From positions 682,001 through 746,000 of the forward strand of contig NZ_JAHWQX010000003.1 of assembly GCF_019334345.1 (NCBI RefSeq): a stretch of DNA of 64,000 bases, written 5' to 3'. The number at the start of each line of letters is the position of its first letter. Position 1 is the stretch's first letter. Both the position numbers and the translations under genes were made by a program. Under the pieces are notes generated by a model. The model had not been told where the DNA came from, did not search any database, and worked only from the letters and a program-made list of their open reading frames with translations. Origin of the DNA: Neohoeflea coraliihabitans (lineage in GTDB: Bacteria; Pseudomonadota; Alphaproteobacteria; Rhizobiales; Rhizobiaceae). Below, in pieces: positions 8,961 through 18,860 of the stretch.

Positions 8961-10412
8961 TTACTGCGGGCGGGGACTGCGGTAGACGGCGATATCCAGA
9001 TCGCGAATTTTCTTGCGCAGCGTATTGCGGTTCAGCCCCAATAGCTCGGCGGCGCGGATCTGGTTGCCGCGCGTCGCCGTCAGCGCGGCGAGAATCAGGG
9101 GCTGTTCAACCTCACCGATGACGCGGTGGTAGAGACCGGAGGCGGGAAGCGTCTCGCCCGCCTCCGCGAAGGTGCGGCGCAGATTGTCTTCGACCGCCTG
9201 GCCGATGCTCGGGCGGCTGGAGATCGTTGTTGGCGCGTCATCCGGCTCGGCGGTTTCGGCGCGCAGTTCGTTCTCGACGATCTCGGCGGTGATGACGTCC
9301 TGGGGGTAGAGCGCCATGATCCGGCGAACGACGTTTTCCAGTTCGCGGACATTGCCGGGCCAGGGGAAGGAACGCATCAACTCCAGCGCCGCGGTGTCAA
9401 AGCGCTTGGCTTCCAGTCCTTCCTCGGCTGCCTGGCGGATGAAATGGCGGACAAGGTCGGGAATGTCGGCGGCGCGATCGCGCAGGGCGGGCAACCGCAT
9501 CGGCACGACATTCAAGCGATAATAGAGATCTTCTCGAAAAAGCCCTTGATTTATCAGGCTTTTCAGATCCTTGTTGGTGGCCGCGACTATGCGCACATCG
9601 GTGCTGATCGGCGTGCGGCCGCCGACGGTGGTGTATTCGCCCTGCTGCAGGACGCGCAGCAACCGGGTTTGCGCATCCATCGGCATGTCGCCGATTTCAT
9701 CGAGAAACAGGGTGCCGCCCTCGGCCTGTTCGAAGCGGCCCTTGGAGCGGCTCTGGGCGCCGGTGAAAGCGCCCTTCTCGTGGCCGAACAGTTCGGATTC
9801 GATCAGGTCACGCGGGATCGCCGCCATGTTGATGGCGACGAAAGGTCCGTTGCGGCGTTTACCGTAGTCGTGCAGGGCGCGCGCGACCAGTTCCTTGCCG
9901 GTGCCCGATTCGCCGGTGATCATCAGGGTCAGATCCGTCTGCATCAGGCGGGCCAGCAGGCGGTAGATCTCCTGCATGGCCGCAGAACGGCCAACCAGGG
10001 GCATGCCTTCGGCATTCTCGTCGGCACCGGCGAGCGTCTGCTTTTTCGGTTCAGCCAGCGCCCGGCCGACGATGCCGATCATCTCCGTCAGGTCAAAAGG
10101 CTTCGGCAGATAGTCATAGGCGCCCCCTTCCGACGCCTTGACGGCGGTCATGAAGGTGTTCTGGGCACTCATCACCAGGATCGGCAGATCGGGCCGGGAC
10201 TTGCGAAAGCGCGGCAGAAGATCAAAGGCATTGCCATCGGGCATGACGACGTCGGTGATGACCAGATCGCCCTCTCCTGCGGCCACCCAGCGCCACAGCG
10301 TTGCGGCATTGGACGTGATGCGCACCTGGTAGCCGGCGCGCGACAGGGCCTGATTGAGAACCGTGCGGATCGCCGCATCATCGTCGGCCACAAGTATGGT
10401 TGCCTGGCTCAT
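8961..10412 (-). CDS. ntrC: Nitrogen regulator NtrC, sigma-54 activator
   Basis: The protein has 483 residues: a receiver domain with phospho-Asp54, an AAA+ domain with Walker A GESGTGKE (167-174), an intact GAFTGA loop (214-219) and Walker B LFLDE, then a Fis-type DNA-binding end ([12 protein letters not shown]). NtrC-P activates sigma-54 promoters for ammonium assimilation under nitrogen limitation. Its ATG overlaps the ntrB stop as ATGA, implying translational coupling. The intact loop contrasts with its neighbour NtrX. Confidence 0.97.
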   Translation of the reverse strand: MSQATILVADDDAAIRTVLNQALSRAGYQVRITSNAATLWRWVAAGEGDLVITDVVMPDGNAFDLLPRFRKSRPDLPILVMSAQNTFMTAVKASEGGAYDYLPKPFDLTEMIGIVGRALAEPKKQTLAGADENAEGMPLVGRSAAMQEIYRLLARLMQTDLTLMITGESGTGKELVARALHDYGKRRNGPFVAINMAAIPRDLIESELFGHEKGAFTGAQSRSKGRFEQAEGGTLFLDEIGDMPMDAQTRLLRVLQQGEYTTVGGRTPISTDVRIVAATNKDLKSLINQGLFREDLYYRLNVVPMRLPALRDRAADIPDLVRHFIRQAAEEGLEAKRFDTAALELMRSFPWPGNVRELENVVRRIMALYPQDVITAEIVENELRAETAEPDDAPTTISSRPSIGQAVEDNLRRTFAEAGETLPASGLYHRVIGEVEQPLILAALTATRGNQIRAAELLGLNRNTLRKKIRDLDIAVYRSPRPQ

Positions 10413-11560
10413 CGCGTCGCTTCCTTCGTCTCATCTTCCGCCGCATCGGCTGTCCCGGCCGCCACGCGCGAGGCCGGCATCAGGACGCGAAATGTCGTTT
10501 TCGCCTCCTGGCTGTCACACTCGACGATGCCGCCGTGGCCGCCGATGATCTTCGCCACCAGGGCAAGGCCGAGGCCGGTGCCGTTGGTCTTCGTGGTGAT
10601 GAACGGGTCAAACAGCAGCGGCAGCAGATCACGCGGCACGCCCGGCCCATTGTCCTGAACACAAAACTCGAGCGGCAGGGAGACGCGCCCGGAACTGCCC
10701 GGGACCGATAGTTTGATCCCCGGCCGATAGGCGGTGGTCAGCACGATGGCGCCATCGCGCTGGTTGCCAACCGCCTCGGCGGCGTTCTTGACCAGATTGA
10801 GGAACACCTGCACGAGATGATCGCGGTTGGCATAGACCGGCGGCAGCGACGGATCGTAGCGTTCGGTAAAGCGGATATGGCGCGCGAACCCGGCTTGCGC
10901 CACCGATTTGACGTGGTCGAGGACCGAGTGAATATTGACCGGCTCGCGGTCGATCGGCCTCTCATCGGAGAACATCTCCATGCGGTCGACAAGCGAGACG
11001 ATCCGGTCGGTCTCATCGCGGATCAGGCGCGCCAGAGCGCGGTCCTCGGCGCCGACGGAGCCTTCGAGCAATTGCGCGGCGCCACGGATGCCCGACAGGG
11101 GATTCTTGATTTCATGCGCCAGCATCGATGCCAGGCCGGTAACCGAGCGGGCGGCGCCACGGTGGGTCAGCTGACGGTCGATCTTGTCGGCCATCGACCG
11201 CGCCTGCAGCACGATGACGACATCATCCTCCGTGGCACCGGCGAGCGGTGCGGCGTAGAGATCGACCAGCTTGTCGCCGCCAAGGCGGGGAGAACTGAGG
11301 TCGACGCGGTATTCATTGATCGGTGCGCGGCGCCGGCGCACCTGATCGATCAGGGCCAGCAAGGGGCTGCCGAACGGCACCAGCGTATCAATGGTGGTGC
11401 GCGCCAGATGAGTGGCGCTGGCCCCGAAAAAGGCTTCTGCCTGCCAGTTGGCGAAGACCGTTCGGCCGTCGGCATCAACACGGATGACCGGATGCTGGAT
11501 CGCATTGAGGATTTCCGCGGCGGTGTTGCGTCCGGCCGGATCAGCGGCGGAAGCGGTCAT
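10409..11560 (-). CDS. ntrB: Nitrogen sensor kinase/phosphatase NtrB
   Basis: This soluble kinase has 383 residues, no membrane segment, an N-terminal PAS domain (about 12-125), HisKA with [12 protein letters not shown] (His149) and a HATPase domain ([13 protein letters not shown]). NtrB sets the phosphorylation of NtrC in response to the PII protein GlnB. The gene overlaps dusB upstream and ntrC downstream by ATGA four-base overlaps, so dusB-ntrB-ntrC is one transcription unit. Confidence 0.97.
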   Translation of the reverse strand: MTASAADPAGRNTAAEILNAIQHPVIRVDADGRTVFANWQAEAFFGASATHLARTTIDTLVPFGSPLLALIDQVRRRRAPINEYRVDLSSPRLGGDKLVDLYAAPLAGATEDDVVIVLQARSMADKIDRQLTHRGAARSVTGLASMLAHEIKNPLSGIRGAAQLLEGSVGAEDRALARLIRDETDRIVSLVDRMEMFSDERPIDREPVNIHSVLDHVKSVAQAGFARHIRFTERYDPSLPPVYANRDHLVQVFLNLVKNAAEAVGNQRDGAIVLTTAYRPGIKLSVPGSSGRVSLPLEFCVQDNGPGVPRDLLPLLFDPFITTKTNGTGLGLALVAKIIGGHGGIVECDSQEAKTTFRVLMPASRVAAGTADAAEDETKEATR

Positions 11561-12624
11561 GCGGCGTCGGCCCGGTCAGCGGCGCCTTCCGCAGGGTGCG
11601 ACAGGGCCTGGCACAAAAGCCGCTCGACCGTTGTCGCGCTCTCGCCGGTCATGATCGCCAGGCGCTGTGACCTCGGCGTTGCCGGCGCCCAGGCGTCGAG
11701 ATACCAGCCAAGATGCTTGCGGGCGTGACGCAGGCCGACATCGATGCCGTAATGCTCGAGCATCATGGCATAGTGATTGACCGCGATCGATGCGCGCGCC
11801 GCCGGGGTGGCCGGCTGACACCCGGAGCCGGCGATCTCGCCGCACAGCCAGGGCTGCCCCTGGGCGCCGCGACCGATCATCACTGCGTCGGCACCGGTGA
11901 TCGCCAGGCACTGGCGCGCATCTTCCGCCGTGCGAATGTCGCCATTGGCCACGAACGGCACGGAGACGGCGCCGCGAACGCGGGCGATGGCCGGCCAGTC
12001 GGCCCGGCCCTTGTAGAACTGGCAGCGCGTGCGCCCGTGCACGCTGATCATCTGGATGCCGGCCTGTTCGGCGGCGCGCGCCAGATCGGCGGCATTGAGG
12101 CTGTTCTCGTCCCAGCCCAGCCGCATCTTGAGGGTGACCGGAACCGACACCGCCGCGACCGTCGCCTCGATCATCGAGAGGGCGCGGGTAGGCTCGCGCA
12201 TCAGCGCCGAACCGGAGTAGCCGCCAGTGACCTTCTTGGCCGGGCAGCCCATGTTTATGTCGATGATCGCCGCCCCCTCGCCTTCGGCAATGCGCGCTGC
12301 TTCCGCCATCCAGTGCGCCTCGCGGCCGGCGAGTTGCACCACATGCGGCGACAGGCCGGCACCGCGCAGACGCGCCCAGGATTCGCGGCTGTGTGTCACG
12401 AGCTCCTGGCTGGCAACCATTTCGGTGACCACCATGCCGGCGCCGAAGGATGCGGCGAGCCGGCGGAACGGCAGATCGGTAACCCCCGACATCGGCGCGA
12501 GAAATACCCGGTTGCGCAGTGGCACGCCGGCGATATTCAGCTCAGATGCCAGATTCGTCACGGTCGCCGCCACGGCCTGTTCGGCGGGGCGGGCGGCTGT
12601 TTTCATTTCGGCATCGATCGGCAT
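11557..12624 (-). CDS. dusB: tRNA-dihydrouridine synthase DusB (NifR3)
   Basis: The protein shows FMN-barrel Dus motifs: [33 protein letters not shown] with the catalytic cysteine, and [11 protein letters not shown]. Dus enzymes reduce uridine to dihydrouridine in the tRNA D-loop. It is first in the dusB-ntrBC operon, the classic nifR3-ntrB arrangement. The start is uncertain. ATGs at 12639, 12624 and 12606 all lack a clear ribosome site; 12624 is chosen because it lies downstream of the predicted promoter. The open frame back to a TTG at 12693 runs through that promoter. Confidence 0.93.
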   Translation of the reverse strand: MPIDAEMKTAARPAEQAVAATVTNLASELNIAGVPLRNRVFLAPMSGVTDLPFRRLAASFGAGMVVTEMVASQELVTHSRESWARLRGAGLSPHVVQLAGREAHWMAEAARIAEGEGAAIIDINMGCPAKKVTGGYSGSALMREPTRALSMIEATVAAVSVPVTLKMRLGWDENSLNAADLARAAEQAGIQMISVHGRTRCQFYKGRADWPAIARVRGAVSVPFVANGDIRTAEDARQCLAITGADAVMIGRGAQGQPWLCGEIAGSGCQPATPAARASIAVNHYAMMLEHYGIDVGLRHARKHLGWYLDAWAPATPRSQRLAIMTGESATTVERLLCQALSHPAEGAADRADAA

Positions 12625-12664
12625 TGATATGCGTACCATATGTGCAGTTTTATTCGTTGCATAT

Positions 12665-12693
12665 TTTTTAGCCATCTGAACGCGGCTTGCCAA
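12665..12693 (-). promoter_or_regulatory. Predicted sigma-70 promoter of dusB-ntrBC
   Basis: Minus-strand TTGGCA (12688-12693), 17-base spacer, TAAAAA (12665-12670), in a locally AT-rich stretch just before dusB. Transcription would begin near 12658. Confidence 0.5.
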
Positions 12694-12792
12694 GTGTCTT
12701 GTTGTCCGGCACAGAAGGTTTTTTTCGGTCGCCGGTCCTCGGCTGACCCGATGCGAGTGACCATCGCCGAAGACATCAAAGGATGAGTGTGC

Positions 12793-14031
12793 ATGACGCC
12801 AGGTGACCTACGAGCGGCTGATTTCGGCGCTGAGCGCGGAACCTGGGCGGTGATCGCGGCGGCCGGTCGGAGCAGCCGCGCCGCCTGCGAGGACGGAAAA
12901 CCGAAGCAATACCGCCGGCTTGGTGGCCGGCCCGTCATCAGCCGCACGCTCGCGGTTTTCGCCCGGCACCCGGCGATCTCCGGGATTCTTGTGGTCATTC
13001 ATCCCGATGACGAAGAGCTGTTTGCCGATGCGGTGCGACAGGTGGACAGCCCGATCCCGATCCGGCATGTGCACGGCGGCGCCAGCCGTCAGATCTCCTG
13101 CCGGCGTGGCCTCGAGGCCCTGTCGGCATTTGCCGCCACCCCACCGCGCGCCGTCCTCATTCATGATGCGGCGCGCCCCTTCGTCAGCGACACGATCCTC
13201 GACAATGTCGTCACGGCGCTCGAAGATGGCGCGGCGGCAGCGCTGCCTGTCGTTGCGGTCAGCGATACGCTGAAGCGCGGCAATGCCAGTGGCACGGTGG
13301 TCGAAACCGTGGCGCGCGACGGACTGTTTGCGGCACAGACGCCGCAGGGTTTTGACTTTACCCGGATTCTGGCTGCACATCGGGCCGCGGTGGCCGAAGA
13401 GAAAGATCATTTTACCGATGACTGCGCCCTGGCTGAATGGGCCGGAATCGCGGTGACAATGGTCGGCGGCGCGACCGGGAACATCAAACTGACCACGTCG
13501 GAGGATCTTGCCATGGCCGAACGCCGCGTCAGCGCGCCCTGCCCGGACATTCGCAGCGGCAACGGCTACGACGTGCACCGGCTGGTGGCCGGGGACCATG
13601 TCACGCTGTGCGGCGTGAACATTCCGCATAACCGGCGACTCGACGGGCATTCGGATGCCGATGTGGCGCTGCATGCGCTGACCGACGCCTTGCTGGCCAC
13701 CTGCGGCGCCGGTGACATCGGGACGCATTTTCCGCCTTCCGATCCGCAATGGAAGGGCGCGGCCTCTTTCGTCTTTCTGCAGAAGGCGGGAGAGATCGTG
13801 GCGCGGAACGGCGGCACGATCTTGAACGTTGATGTCTCGCTGATCGCCGAGGCGCCGAAGATCGGACCGCACCGGGACGCGATGCGAAGCCGGCTTGCGG
13901 ATATTCTCGGGATCTCGGTCGATCGCTGCTCGGTCAAAGCCACGACCAACGAGAAGATGGGCTTTATCGGTCGCGAAGAAGGTATAGCGGCGATCGCGAC
14001 AGCGAATGTGTCCTATGGAGTGCTAACATGA
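12793..14031 (+). CDS. ispDF: Bifunctional IspD/IspF isoprenoid enzyme
   Basis: This 412-residue fusion performs two non-adjacent steps of the MEP pathway: CTP:MEP cytidylyltransferase (IspD half, about 14-230; [25 protein letters not shown]) and MECDP synthase (IspF half, about 250-412; [25 protein letters not shown]). The fused form is typical of alphaproteobacteria. I chose ATG 12793, which has AAAGGA nine bases upstream, over the in-frame GTG at 12787. The IspD nucleotide loop is slightly unusual, with AAAGRSSR in place of AAGxGxR. The stop overlaps cinA as ATGA. Confidence 0.96.
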   Translation: MTPGDLRAADFGAERGTWAVIAAAGRSSRAACEDGKPKQYRRLGGRPVISRTLAVFARHPAISGILVVIHPDDEELFADAVRQVDSPIPIRHVHGGASRQISCRRGLEALSAFAATPPRAVLIHDAARPFVSDTILDNVVTALEDGAAAALPVVAVSDTLKRGNASGTVVETVARDGLFAAQTPQGFDFTRILAAHRAAVAEEKDHFTDDCALAEWAGIAVTMVGGATGNIKLTTSEDLAMAERRVSAPCPDIRSGNGYDVHRLVAGDHVTLCGVNIPHNRRLDGHSDADVALHALTDALLATCGAGDIGTHFPPSDPQWKGAASFVFLQKAGEIVARNGGTILNVDVSLIAEAPKIGPHRDAMRSRLADILGISVDRCSVKATTNEKMGFIGREEGIAAIATANVSYGVLT

Positions 14032-14561
14032 AGCTCAGCCCGGAAACGACATCGATCCTTGATGACTGTCGCAGCGCCGCCGAGGCCCTGGTCGAAGAAT
14101 TCACCGCCGCCGGCGTATTCGCCACGACCGCCGAATCGTGCACCGGCGGCATGATTTCCGGCATGATCACATCGATCCCCGGTGCCTCATCGATGTTCAA
14201 TTGCGGCTATGTCACCTATTCGAATGCGGCGAAGTCGACGATGCTTGGCGTCAAGCCAGCCACCCTCGAGCGGTATGGAGCCGTATCGCCGCAGACAGCG
14301 CGGGAGATGGCTGCCGGGGCGCTTGCCGCCGCGCAGGCGGATTTCGCGGTCGCTGCGACGGGCATTGCCGGGCCGAACGGAGGATCTGCGGAAAAACCGG
14401 TCGGGCTTGTGTATCTCGGCATAGCGCGCGCCGGCAGCACTCCGACCGCGATGAAGCTGCAATGGCCGGAAGACTGGAGCCGCGATCTGAATACCTTTGC
14501 CAGCGTGCATGCGGCGCTGGAAGCCTTGCGCGAGGCGCTGCGCGAACCCTCGTCGGGCTGA
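14028..14561 (+). CDS. CinA C-terminal-type nicotinamide-nucleotide amidohydrolase
   Basis: This 177-residue protein consists only of the CinA C-terminal domain: [20 protein letters not shown] near 40-60, [10 protein letters not shown], and [19 protein letters not shown]. The family deamidates nicotinamide mononucleotide (PncC activity) in pyridine-nucleotide salvage. The N-terminal MoaB-like domain of full CinA is absent, as in many proteobacteria. It is translationally coupled to ispDF by ATGA. It converges with the START-domain gene, 7 bases apart. Confidence 0.92.
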   Translation: MKLSPETTSILDDCRSAAEALVEEFTAAGVFATTAESCTGGMISGMITSIPGASSMFNCGYVTYSNAAKSTMLGVKPATLERYGAVSPQTAREMAAGALAAAQADFAVAATGIAGPNGGSAEKPVGLVYLGIARAGSTPTAMKLQWPEDWSRDLNTFASVHAALEALREALREPSSG

Positions 14562-14568
14562 CCCGGGC

Positions 14569-15138
14569 CTAGGTGGAGGCCGGGGTGGAGGTCGAATTGG
14601 AGACAGCGCCGGTGCCGTAGACCTGATCGGCGCGCTTTTCAAAGGCCGAGGAGAACATGCGGAAACCGCGGTCGAACATCGTGCCCATCAAGCCGCCAAG
14701 CAGGCGGTTTCTGAACTCGTATTCGATGTAAAAGCATATCTCGGTGCCGGTCGGCTGCGCCGCGCCAGGCTGCGGCGCCTGGCCCGGCTCGGAACCGGAC
14801 GCGACGGGCGCCCCACTGGCGGGCCCGGCACCGACGGAGGCCGGCCGGAATGTCCAGCGGTTGTCGAGATAGCGAAAAGGCCCGTCGATATACTTGACCT
14901 CGATCTCGAGCTCGTCGGGCTTGAGCAGCACCTGGCTGGTGAACGTCTCGCGAATGGCCTTGTAGCCGACCGTCATGTCGGCAACGAGCAGGGTCTTGCC
15001 GTCCCTTTCGCGCCGGTTGCGCACCGTCAGGTCCTCGCAGAGCGGCAGGAACTCCGGATAGCGCTCGACATCGGCGACGAGATCGAACATCTGGCGCGGC
15101 GTATGGGCGACCGCTCTTCGTGTTTCAAATTGCGGCAT
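14569..15138 (-). CDS. Coq10/RatA-type START-domain protein
   Basis: The start at 15138 (MPQFETRRAV) gives 189 residues. It matches the polyketide cyclase/START family of yeast Coq10 and E. coli RatA, with the typical opening TPRQMFDLVADVERYPEFLP. Such proteins bind ubiquinone or lipid; RatA was reported to block ribosome subunit joining. An Ala/Gly/Pro-rich insert near residues 118-140 is unusual for this short family. It starts four bases after lipA, so the two are likely co-transcribed, as in other rhizobia. Confidence 0.85.
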   Translation of the reverse strand: MPQFETRRAVAHTPRQMFDLVADVERYPEFLPLCEDLTVRNRRERDGKTLLVADMTVGYKAIRETFTSQVLLKPDELEIEVKYIDGPFRYLDNRWTFRPASVGAGPASGAPVASGSEPGQAPQPGAAQPTGTEICFYIEYEFRNRLLGGLMGTMFDRGFRMFSSAFEKRADQVYGTGAVSNSTSTPAST

Positions 15139-15142
15139 GGTC

Positions 15143-16129
15143 TCAGGCGGTTTGCTGGGCTGCTTTGGCTTCGCGGGCCGCACGCAGCCGCGCGAAATCC
15201 TCGCCGGCATGGTGCGAAGAGCGGGTCAACGGGCTGGCGGAAACCATCAGGAAGCCCTTGGAATAGGCGGTGGTTTCGTAGCTCTTGAATGCGTCAGGCG
15301 TGACGAAATCGATCACCGCATGGTGCTTGCGGGTCGGCTGCAGATACTGGCCGATGGTCAGGAAATCGACATCCGCCGATCGCAGGTCGTCCATCAGTTG
15401 CAAGACCTCGTTTCTCTTCTCGCCCAGACCGACCATGATGCCGGATTTGGTGAAGATGGTCGGGTCGAGTTCCTTGACGCGCTGCAACAGGCGAATCGAA
15501 TGGAAATAGCGGGCGCCCGGACGGACGGTGAGATAATTTGACGGCACCGTCTCGAGATTGTGGTTGAAGACGTCGGGCCGTGCGGCGACGACCTTTTCGA
15601 GAGCACCGGGCTTGCGCAGGAAATCCGGTGTCAGGATCTCGATGGTGGTGCCGGGGGCCATGGTGCGGATCGCCTCGATCACCTCGACGAAATGCTGGGC
15701 GCCACCGTCGTCGAGATCGTCACGGTCGACGGAGGTGATCACCACGTGGTTGAGGCCCATCTCGCGCACCGCGCGTCCGACATTGCCCGGCTCTTCAGGA
15801 TCGAGCGCGTTGGGGCGCCCGGTTATGACATTGCAAAAGGCGCATGCGCGCGTGCAGATCTCGCCCATGATCATGAAGGTGGCGTGCTTCTTGTCCCAGC
15901 ACTCACCGATATTCGGACAGCCAGCCTCTTCGCAGACGGTGACCAGATTGTGCTCTTTGACGATCTGGCGCGTTTCGAGATAGCCGCGCGATGTCGGGGC
16001 GCGGACGCGGATCCATTCCGGCTTGCGCTTGATCTCGGTATCGGGTCGGTGCTGCTTCTCGGGATGGCGGACGCGCTTTTCGCCGCCACCCGCGGGCTTG
16101 TCGTTGATCGTGTCGAGAATGGTGACCAT
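15143..16129 (-). CDS. lipA: Lipoyl synthase LipA
   Basis: This radical-SAM enzyme has 328 residues from the ATG at 16129, which has AGGAA a few bases upstream. It inserts sulfur into octanoyl-protein to make lipoyl cofactors. Both iron-sulfur motifs are visible: the auxiliary cluster C66-x4-C71-x5-C77 ([12 protein letters not shown]) and the radical-SAM triad C92-x3-C96-x2-C99 (CTRACAFC), plus the C-terminal RSS motif ([10 protein letters not shown]). It sits just after the PDH genes, whose E2 and E1 beta lipoyl domains are its substrates. Confidence 0.97.
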   Translation of the reverse strand: MVTILDTINDKPAGGGEKRVRHPEKQHRPDTEIKRKPEWIRVRAPTSRGYLETRQIVKEHNLVTVCEEAGCPNIGECWDKKHATFMIMGEICTRACAFCNVITGRPNALDPEEPGNVGRAVREMGLNHVVITSVDRDDLDDGGAQHFVEVIEAIRTMAPGTTIEILTPDFLRKPGALEKVVAARPDVFNHNLETVPSNYLTVRPGARYFHSIRLLQRVKELDPTIFTKSGIMVGLGEKRNEVLQLMDDLRSADVDFLTIGQYLQPTRKHHAVIDFVTPDAFKSYETTAYSKGFLMVSASPLTRSSHHAGEDFARLRAAREAKAAQQTA

Positions 16130-16312
16130 GCCTGTTCCTGCCTTCCCCCGGTGAACAGCGCGTGAAGCCGATTTGCCTGAGTGCCAGGAATCGGACATGC
16201 GCGTGCGAACGGGTCGTGTGCGCCCTATATAGGCGGCCCGACAGGATTTGTCAGGCCACCCGTGTTAGCTAGGTGGCCTGACTGAAGTTTGTGATTTTGC
16301 GTGGCTGCGCCT

Positions 16313-16567
16313 CTAGCGCCGAACCATCCGCGCGATTGCGATGAGCAGAGAGGCGCCGATGAAGCCGACGATCAGATAGACCAGCCAGCCGGTGCCGGTG
16401 CCGATCCCGACCAGGCTCAAGAGAAAATTCAGGACTACGGCGCCGACGATGCCGAGAATGATGTTCATCAAGAGCCCCATATCGCTCTTCATGAATTTCT
16501 CGGCGAGCCAGCCCGCCAGACCGCCGATGATGATGGCCCCTAACAGGCCCATTCCGTTGAGATCCAA
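16313..16567 (-). CDS. Small GlsB/YeaQ/YmgE-family membrane protein
   Basis: This 84-residue protein is almost entirely hydrophobic, with three predicted membrane helices, and matches the transglycosylase-associated GlsB/YeaQ/YmgE family (GLLGAIIIGGLAGWLAEK; IILGIVGAVV). Function is poorly known; members are often stress-induced. I favour a TTG start at 16567 because GGAGG lies five bases before it. An ATG five codons later (16552) is the alternative. It lies between lpdA and lipA on the same strand. Confidence 0.85.
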   Translation of the reverse strand: MDLNGMGLLGAIIIGGLAGWLAEKFMKSDMGLLMNIILGIVGAVVLNFLLSLVGIGTGTGWLVYLIVGFIGASLLIAIARMVRR

Positions 16568-16572
16568 TGTCG

Positions 16573-16577
16573 CCTCC
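16573..16577 (-). promoter_or_regulatory. Ribosome binding site deciding a TTG start
   Basis: GGAGG on the minus strand lies exactly five bases before the TTG at 16567. That spacing suits the TTG better than the ATG five codons downstream. Confidence 0.6.
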
Positions 16578-16632
16578 GTGGTTGGAAAAGTACGCTGTAC
16601 ATTGAACGCGGCCCGCGTGCCCTGGTTCCGCC

Positions 16633-18081
16633 TCAAACATTCAAGGCCCGATCATAGGCATCAAGGACACTTTCCTTCATCGTCTCAGAAATTGTCGGAT
16701 GCGGGAAGACCGCATGCATCAATTCTTCCTCGGTGGTCTCAAGGTTCATGGCAACCACGAAGCCCTGGATCAGCTCGGTGACCTCGGCGCCGACCATGTG
16801 AGCGCCAAGCAGTTCGCCGGTCTTCTTGTCAAAGATCGTCTTGACCAGCCCCTGATCCTCGCCCATGGCGATCGCCTTGCCGTTGCCGACGAAGGGAAAC
16901 CGTCCGACACGGATATCGCGCCCGGCTTCCTTGGCTTTCGCCTCGGTGAGGCCGACCGAGGCGACCTGCGGATGGCAATAGGTGCAGCCGGGGATCTTGG
17001 CCTTGTCCATCGGATGCACGTTCTTCTGGCCGGCGATCTTTTCGACACAGATGACGGCTTCATGCTCGGCCTTGTGGGCCAGCATCGGCGGGCCGGCGAC
17101 ATCGCCGATCGCGTAGATGCCATCGACATTGGTGCGGCCGTAGCCATCAATGGCGATGAAACCGCGCTCCGTCTTCACACCCGCGGCCTCGAGACCGATC
17201 TTCTCGACATTGGCCTGCACGCCGACGGCGGAGATCATGCGGTCGGCGGTGATCTTTTCCACCTTGCCGTCCTTCATCTCGACATGAGCGGTGATCGCAT
17301 CCGCCTGCTTGTCGACCTTGGTGACCTTGGCTTCGAGATGGATCTTCATCCCCTGTTTCTCGAATTGCTTTTTCGCAAGGGCAGATATCTCGGCGTCCTC
17401 GACCGGCATCACCGTCTTCATCACCTCGACGACGGTGACGTCGACACCGAGCGAGCGGTAGAAGGAGGCAAATTCGATGCCGATGGCGCCGGACCCCATG
17501 ACCAGCACCGATTTCGGCAGCTTTTCCGGCTTCATCGCTTCAAAATAGGTCCAGATCAGCTTGCCGTCCGGTTCAAGGCCCGGCAGAGCGCGCGGCCGCG
17601 CACCGGTGGCGATGACGATATGCTTGGCCTTGTAGGTGCCCGGCCCGAGCGTGTTCTTCGGTTTCGGAACCTGCGGCTCGACCGGCTTCTTCTTGGTTTC
17701 GGTGACCACGATTTCGCCGGCCTTGCGGATCTCGGCCTCGCCCCAGATGATGTCGACCTTGTTCTTCTTCATCAGGAAGCCGACACCGTTGTTCATGCGC
17801 TGGGCGATGCCGCGCGAGCGCTTGACGATGGCTTCGATGTCGGCGCTCACCTTGCCGTCAATGGCAACGCCATAGTCACCCGGATGCTGGGCGTAGTGAA
17901 AGATTTCCGCCGAGCGCAGCAGCGCCTTGGTGGGAATGCAGCCCCAGTTGGAACAGATCCCCGCCAGGTGTTCGCGCTCGACGATGGCCGTCTTCATGCC
18001 GAGCTGGGCGGCGCGGATGGCGGCGATGTATCCGCCCGGTCCCGAGCCGATGATGATGATGTCGTAAGCCGTGTCAGCCAT
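16633..18081 (-). CDS. lpdA: Dihydrolipoamide dehydrogenase, PDH E3 subunit
   Basis: The protein has 482 residues from ATG 18081, with GGAAAGGAT upstream. The flavoprotein reoxidises dihydrolipoamide and passes electrons to NAD+. Visible are the FAD motif IGSGPGGY, the redox disulfide C43-x4-C48 in CSNWGCIPTKAL, the NAD-binding VMGSGAIGIEF, and the C-terminal HPTISE with the catalytic His-Glu pair. The disulfide context differs from the common GGTCLNVGC form. The gene follows pdhABC, separated by the SGNH hydrolase gene. Confidence 0.96.
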   Translation of the reverse strand: MADTAYDIIIIGSGPGGYIAAIRAAQLGMKTAIVEREHLAGICSNWGCIPTKALLRSAEIFHYAQHPGDYGVAIDGKVSADIEAIVKRSRGIAQRMNNGVGFLMKKNKVDIIWGEAEIRKAGEIVVTETKKKPVEPQVPKPKNTLGPGTYKAKHIVIATGARPRALPGLEPDGKLIWTYFEAMKPEKLPKSVLVMGSGAIGIEFASFYRSLGVDVTVVEVMKTVMPVEDAEISALAKKQFEKQGMKIHLEAKVTKVDKQADAITAHVEMKDGKVEKITADRMISAVGVQANVEKIGLEAAGVKTERGFIAIDGYGRTNVDGIYAIGDVAGPPMLAHKAEHEAVICVEKIAGQKNVHPMDKAKIPGCTYCHPQVASVGLTEAKAKEAGRDIRVGRFPFVGNGKAIAMGEDQGLVKTIFDKKTGELLGAHMVGAEVTELIQGFVVAMNLETTEEELMHAVFPHPTISETMKESVLDAYDRALNV

Positions 18082-18145
18082 GTGGCACGATCCTTTCCTG
18101 TCAGACGCGCACGGTCCAATCGGACGTGCAAAACGCGCGGCTTGT

Positions 18146-18784
18146 TCAGCCGCCAATCATCAGTTGTGCCATTGGCGCCAATCCGCGCCCTATGGCGATG
18201 GTGTTGTCAGCATCGAGGTGAATGCCGTCGGCGGCACTGCTTTGCGCCACCGAGCCGGCATCGAAAAATCCGGCGCCGACCTCATCAGCGAGATCGGCGT
18301 AGAGCGACGCAAGCATCGCCGACTGGCTGACCGCGCCGGCATAGGCAGCGGAAAAATCCGGATCGGCGGTCTCGACAATGCGCGGCGGCGCGACGATCAG
18401 CACCGGCGGGGTGTCGTGATCGAACTGCCAGGCGTGGTGCTGGATCAGCTGCACCAGCCGGCGCATTCCCTGCTGGGCGGCAATCGCCGTACCGGCCATA
18501 TGCGCCTTGAGATCATTGGTGCCGAGCATCAATATGACCAGATCGAGCGGCGCGTGGCTGTGCAGCAGGGTCGGCAGCAGGCGGGCGCCGTTGCGGTCAC
18601 AGTCGGCGGTGTGGTCGTCATAGGCCGTGGTGCGGCCGTTCAGGCCCTCGGCGATGACCCGGACCCCGGCGCCGAGCGTGGCCTCGAGCACGCTCGGCCA
18701 GCGGATGTGAAACGCATGCCGGCCCGGCCCGGCGGGATCATAGCCCCAGGTCAGCGAATCGCCATAGACCAGGATCGACTTCAC
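18146..18784 (-). CDS. SGNH/GDSL-family hydrolase
   Basis: The GTG start at 18784, with GAGG eight bases upstream, gives 213 residues beginning at the block I motif: YGDSLTWGY carries nucleophile Ser10. LGTNDLK (block III) and DGIHLD (block V, catalytic Asp/His) complete the SGNH set, so the enzyme should be an active esterase or arylesterase-like lipase. No signal peptide is seen with this start, implying a cytosolic location. It sits between pdhC and lpdA; a hydrolase at this spot recurs in rhizobial PDH operons. Its substrate is unknown. Confidence 0.88.
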   Translation of the reverse strand: MKSILVYGDSLTWGYDPAGPGRHAFHIRWPSVLEATLGAGVRVIAEGLNGRTTAYDDHTADCDRNGARLLPTLLHSHAPLDLVILMLGTNDLKAHMAGTAIAAQQGMRRLVQLIQHHAWQFDHDTPPVLIVAPPRIVETADPDFSAAYAGAVSQSAMLASLYADLADEVGAGFFDAGSVAQSSAADGIHLDADNTIAIGRGLAPMAQLMIGG

Positions 18785-18860
18785 CGGGGCAGCCTCGCGA
18801 TGACACTGCTGCCGGGGCCCATTTGTCCACACGCTGCCATCTCGCCTCCCGCCAGTCCGC

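Noticed and set aside
9126-10658. 510-codon plus-strand open frame opposite ntrC and ntrB
   Set aside because: It spans two real genes antisense and has no ribosome site or recognisable motif.
12625-12693. TTG start of dusB at 12693
   Set aside because: It would put the likely promoter inside the coding region and add residues not seen in DusB proteins.
16699-18330. 543-codon plus-strand open frame opposite lpdA
   Set aside because: It is the mirror frame of lpdA, rich in Gly/Asp/Leu/His, with no domain features.
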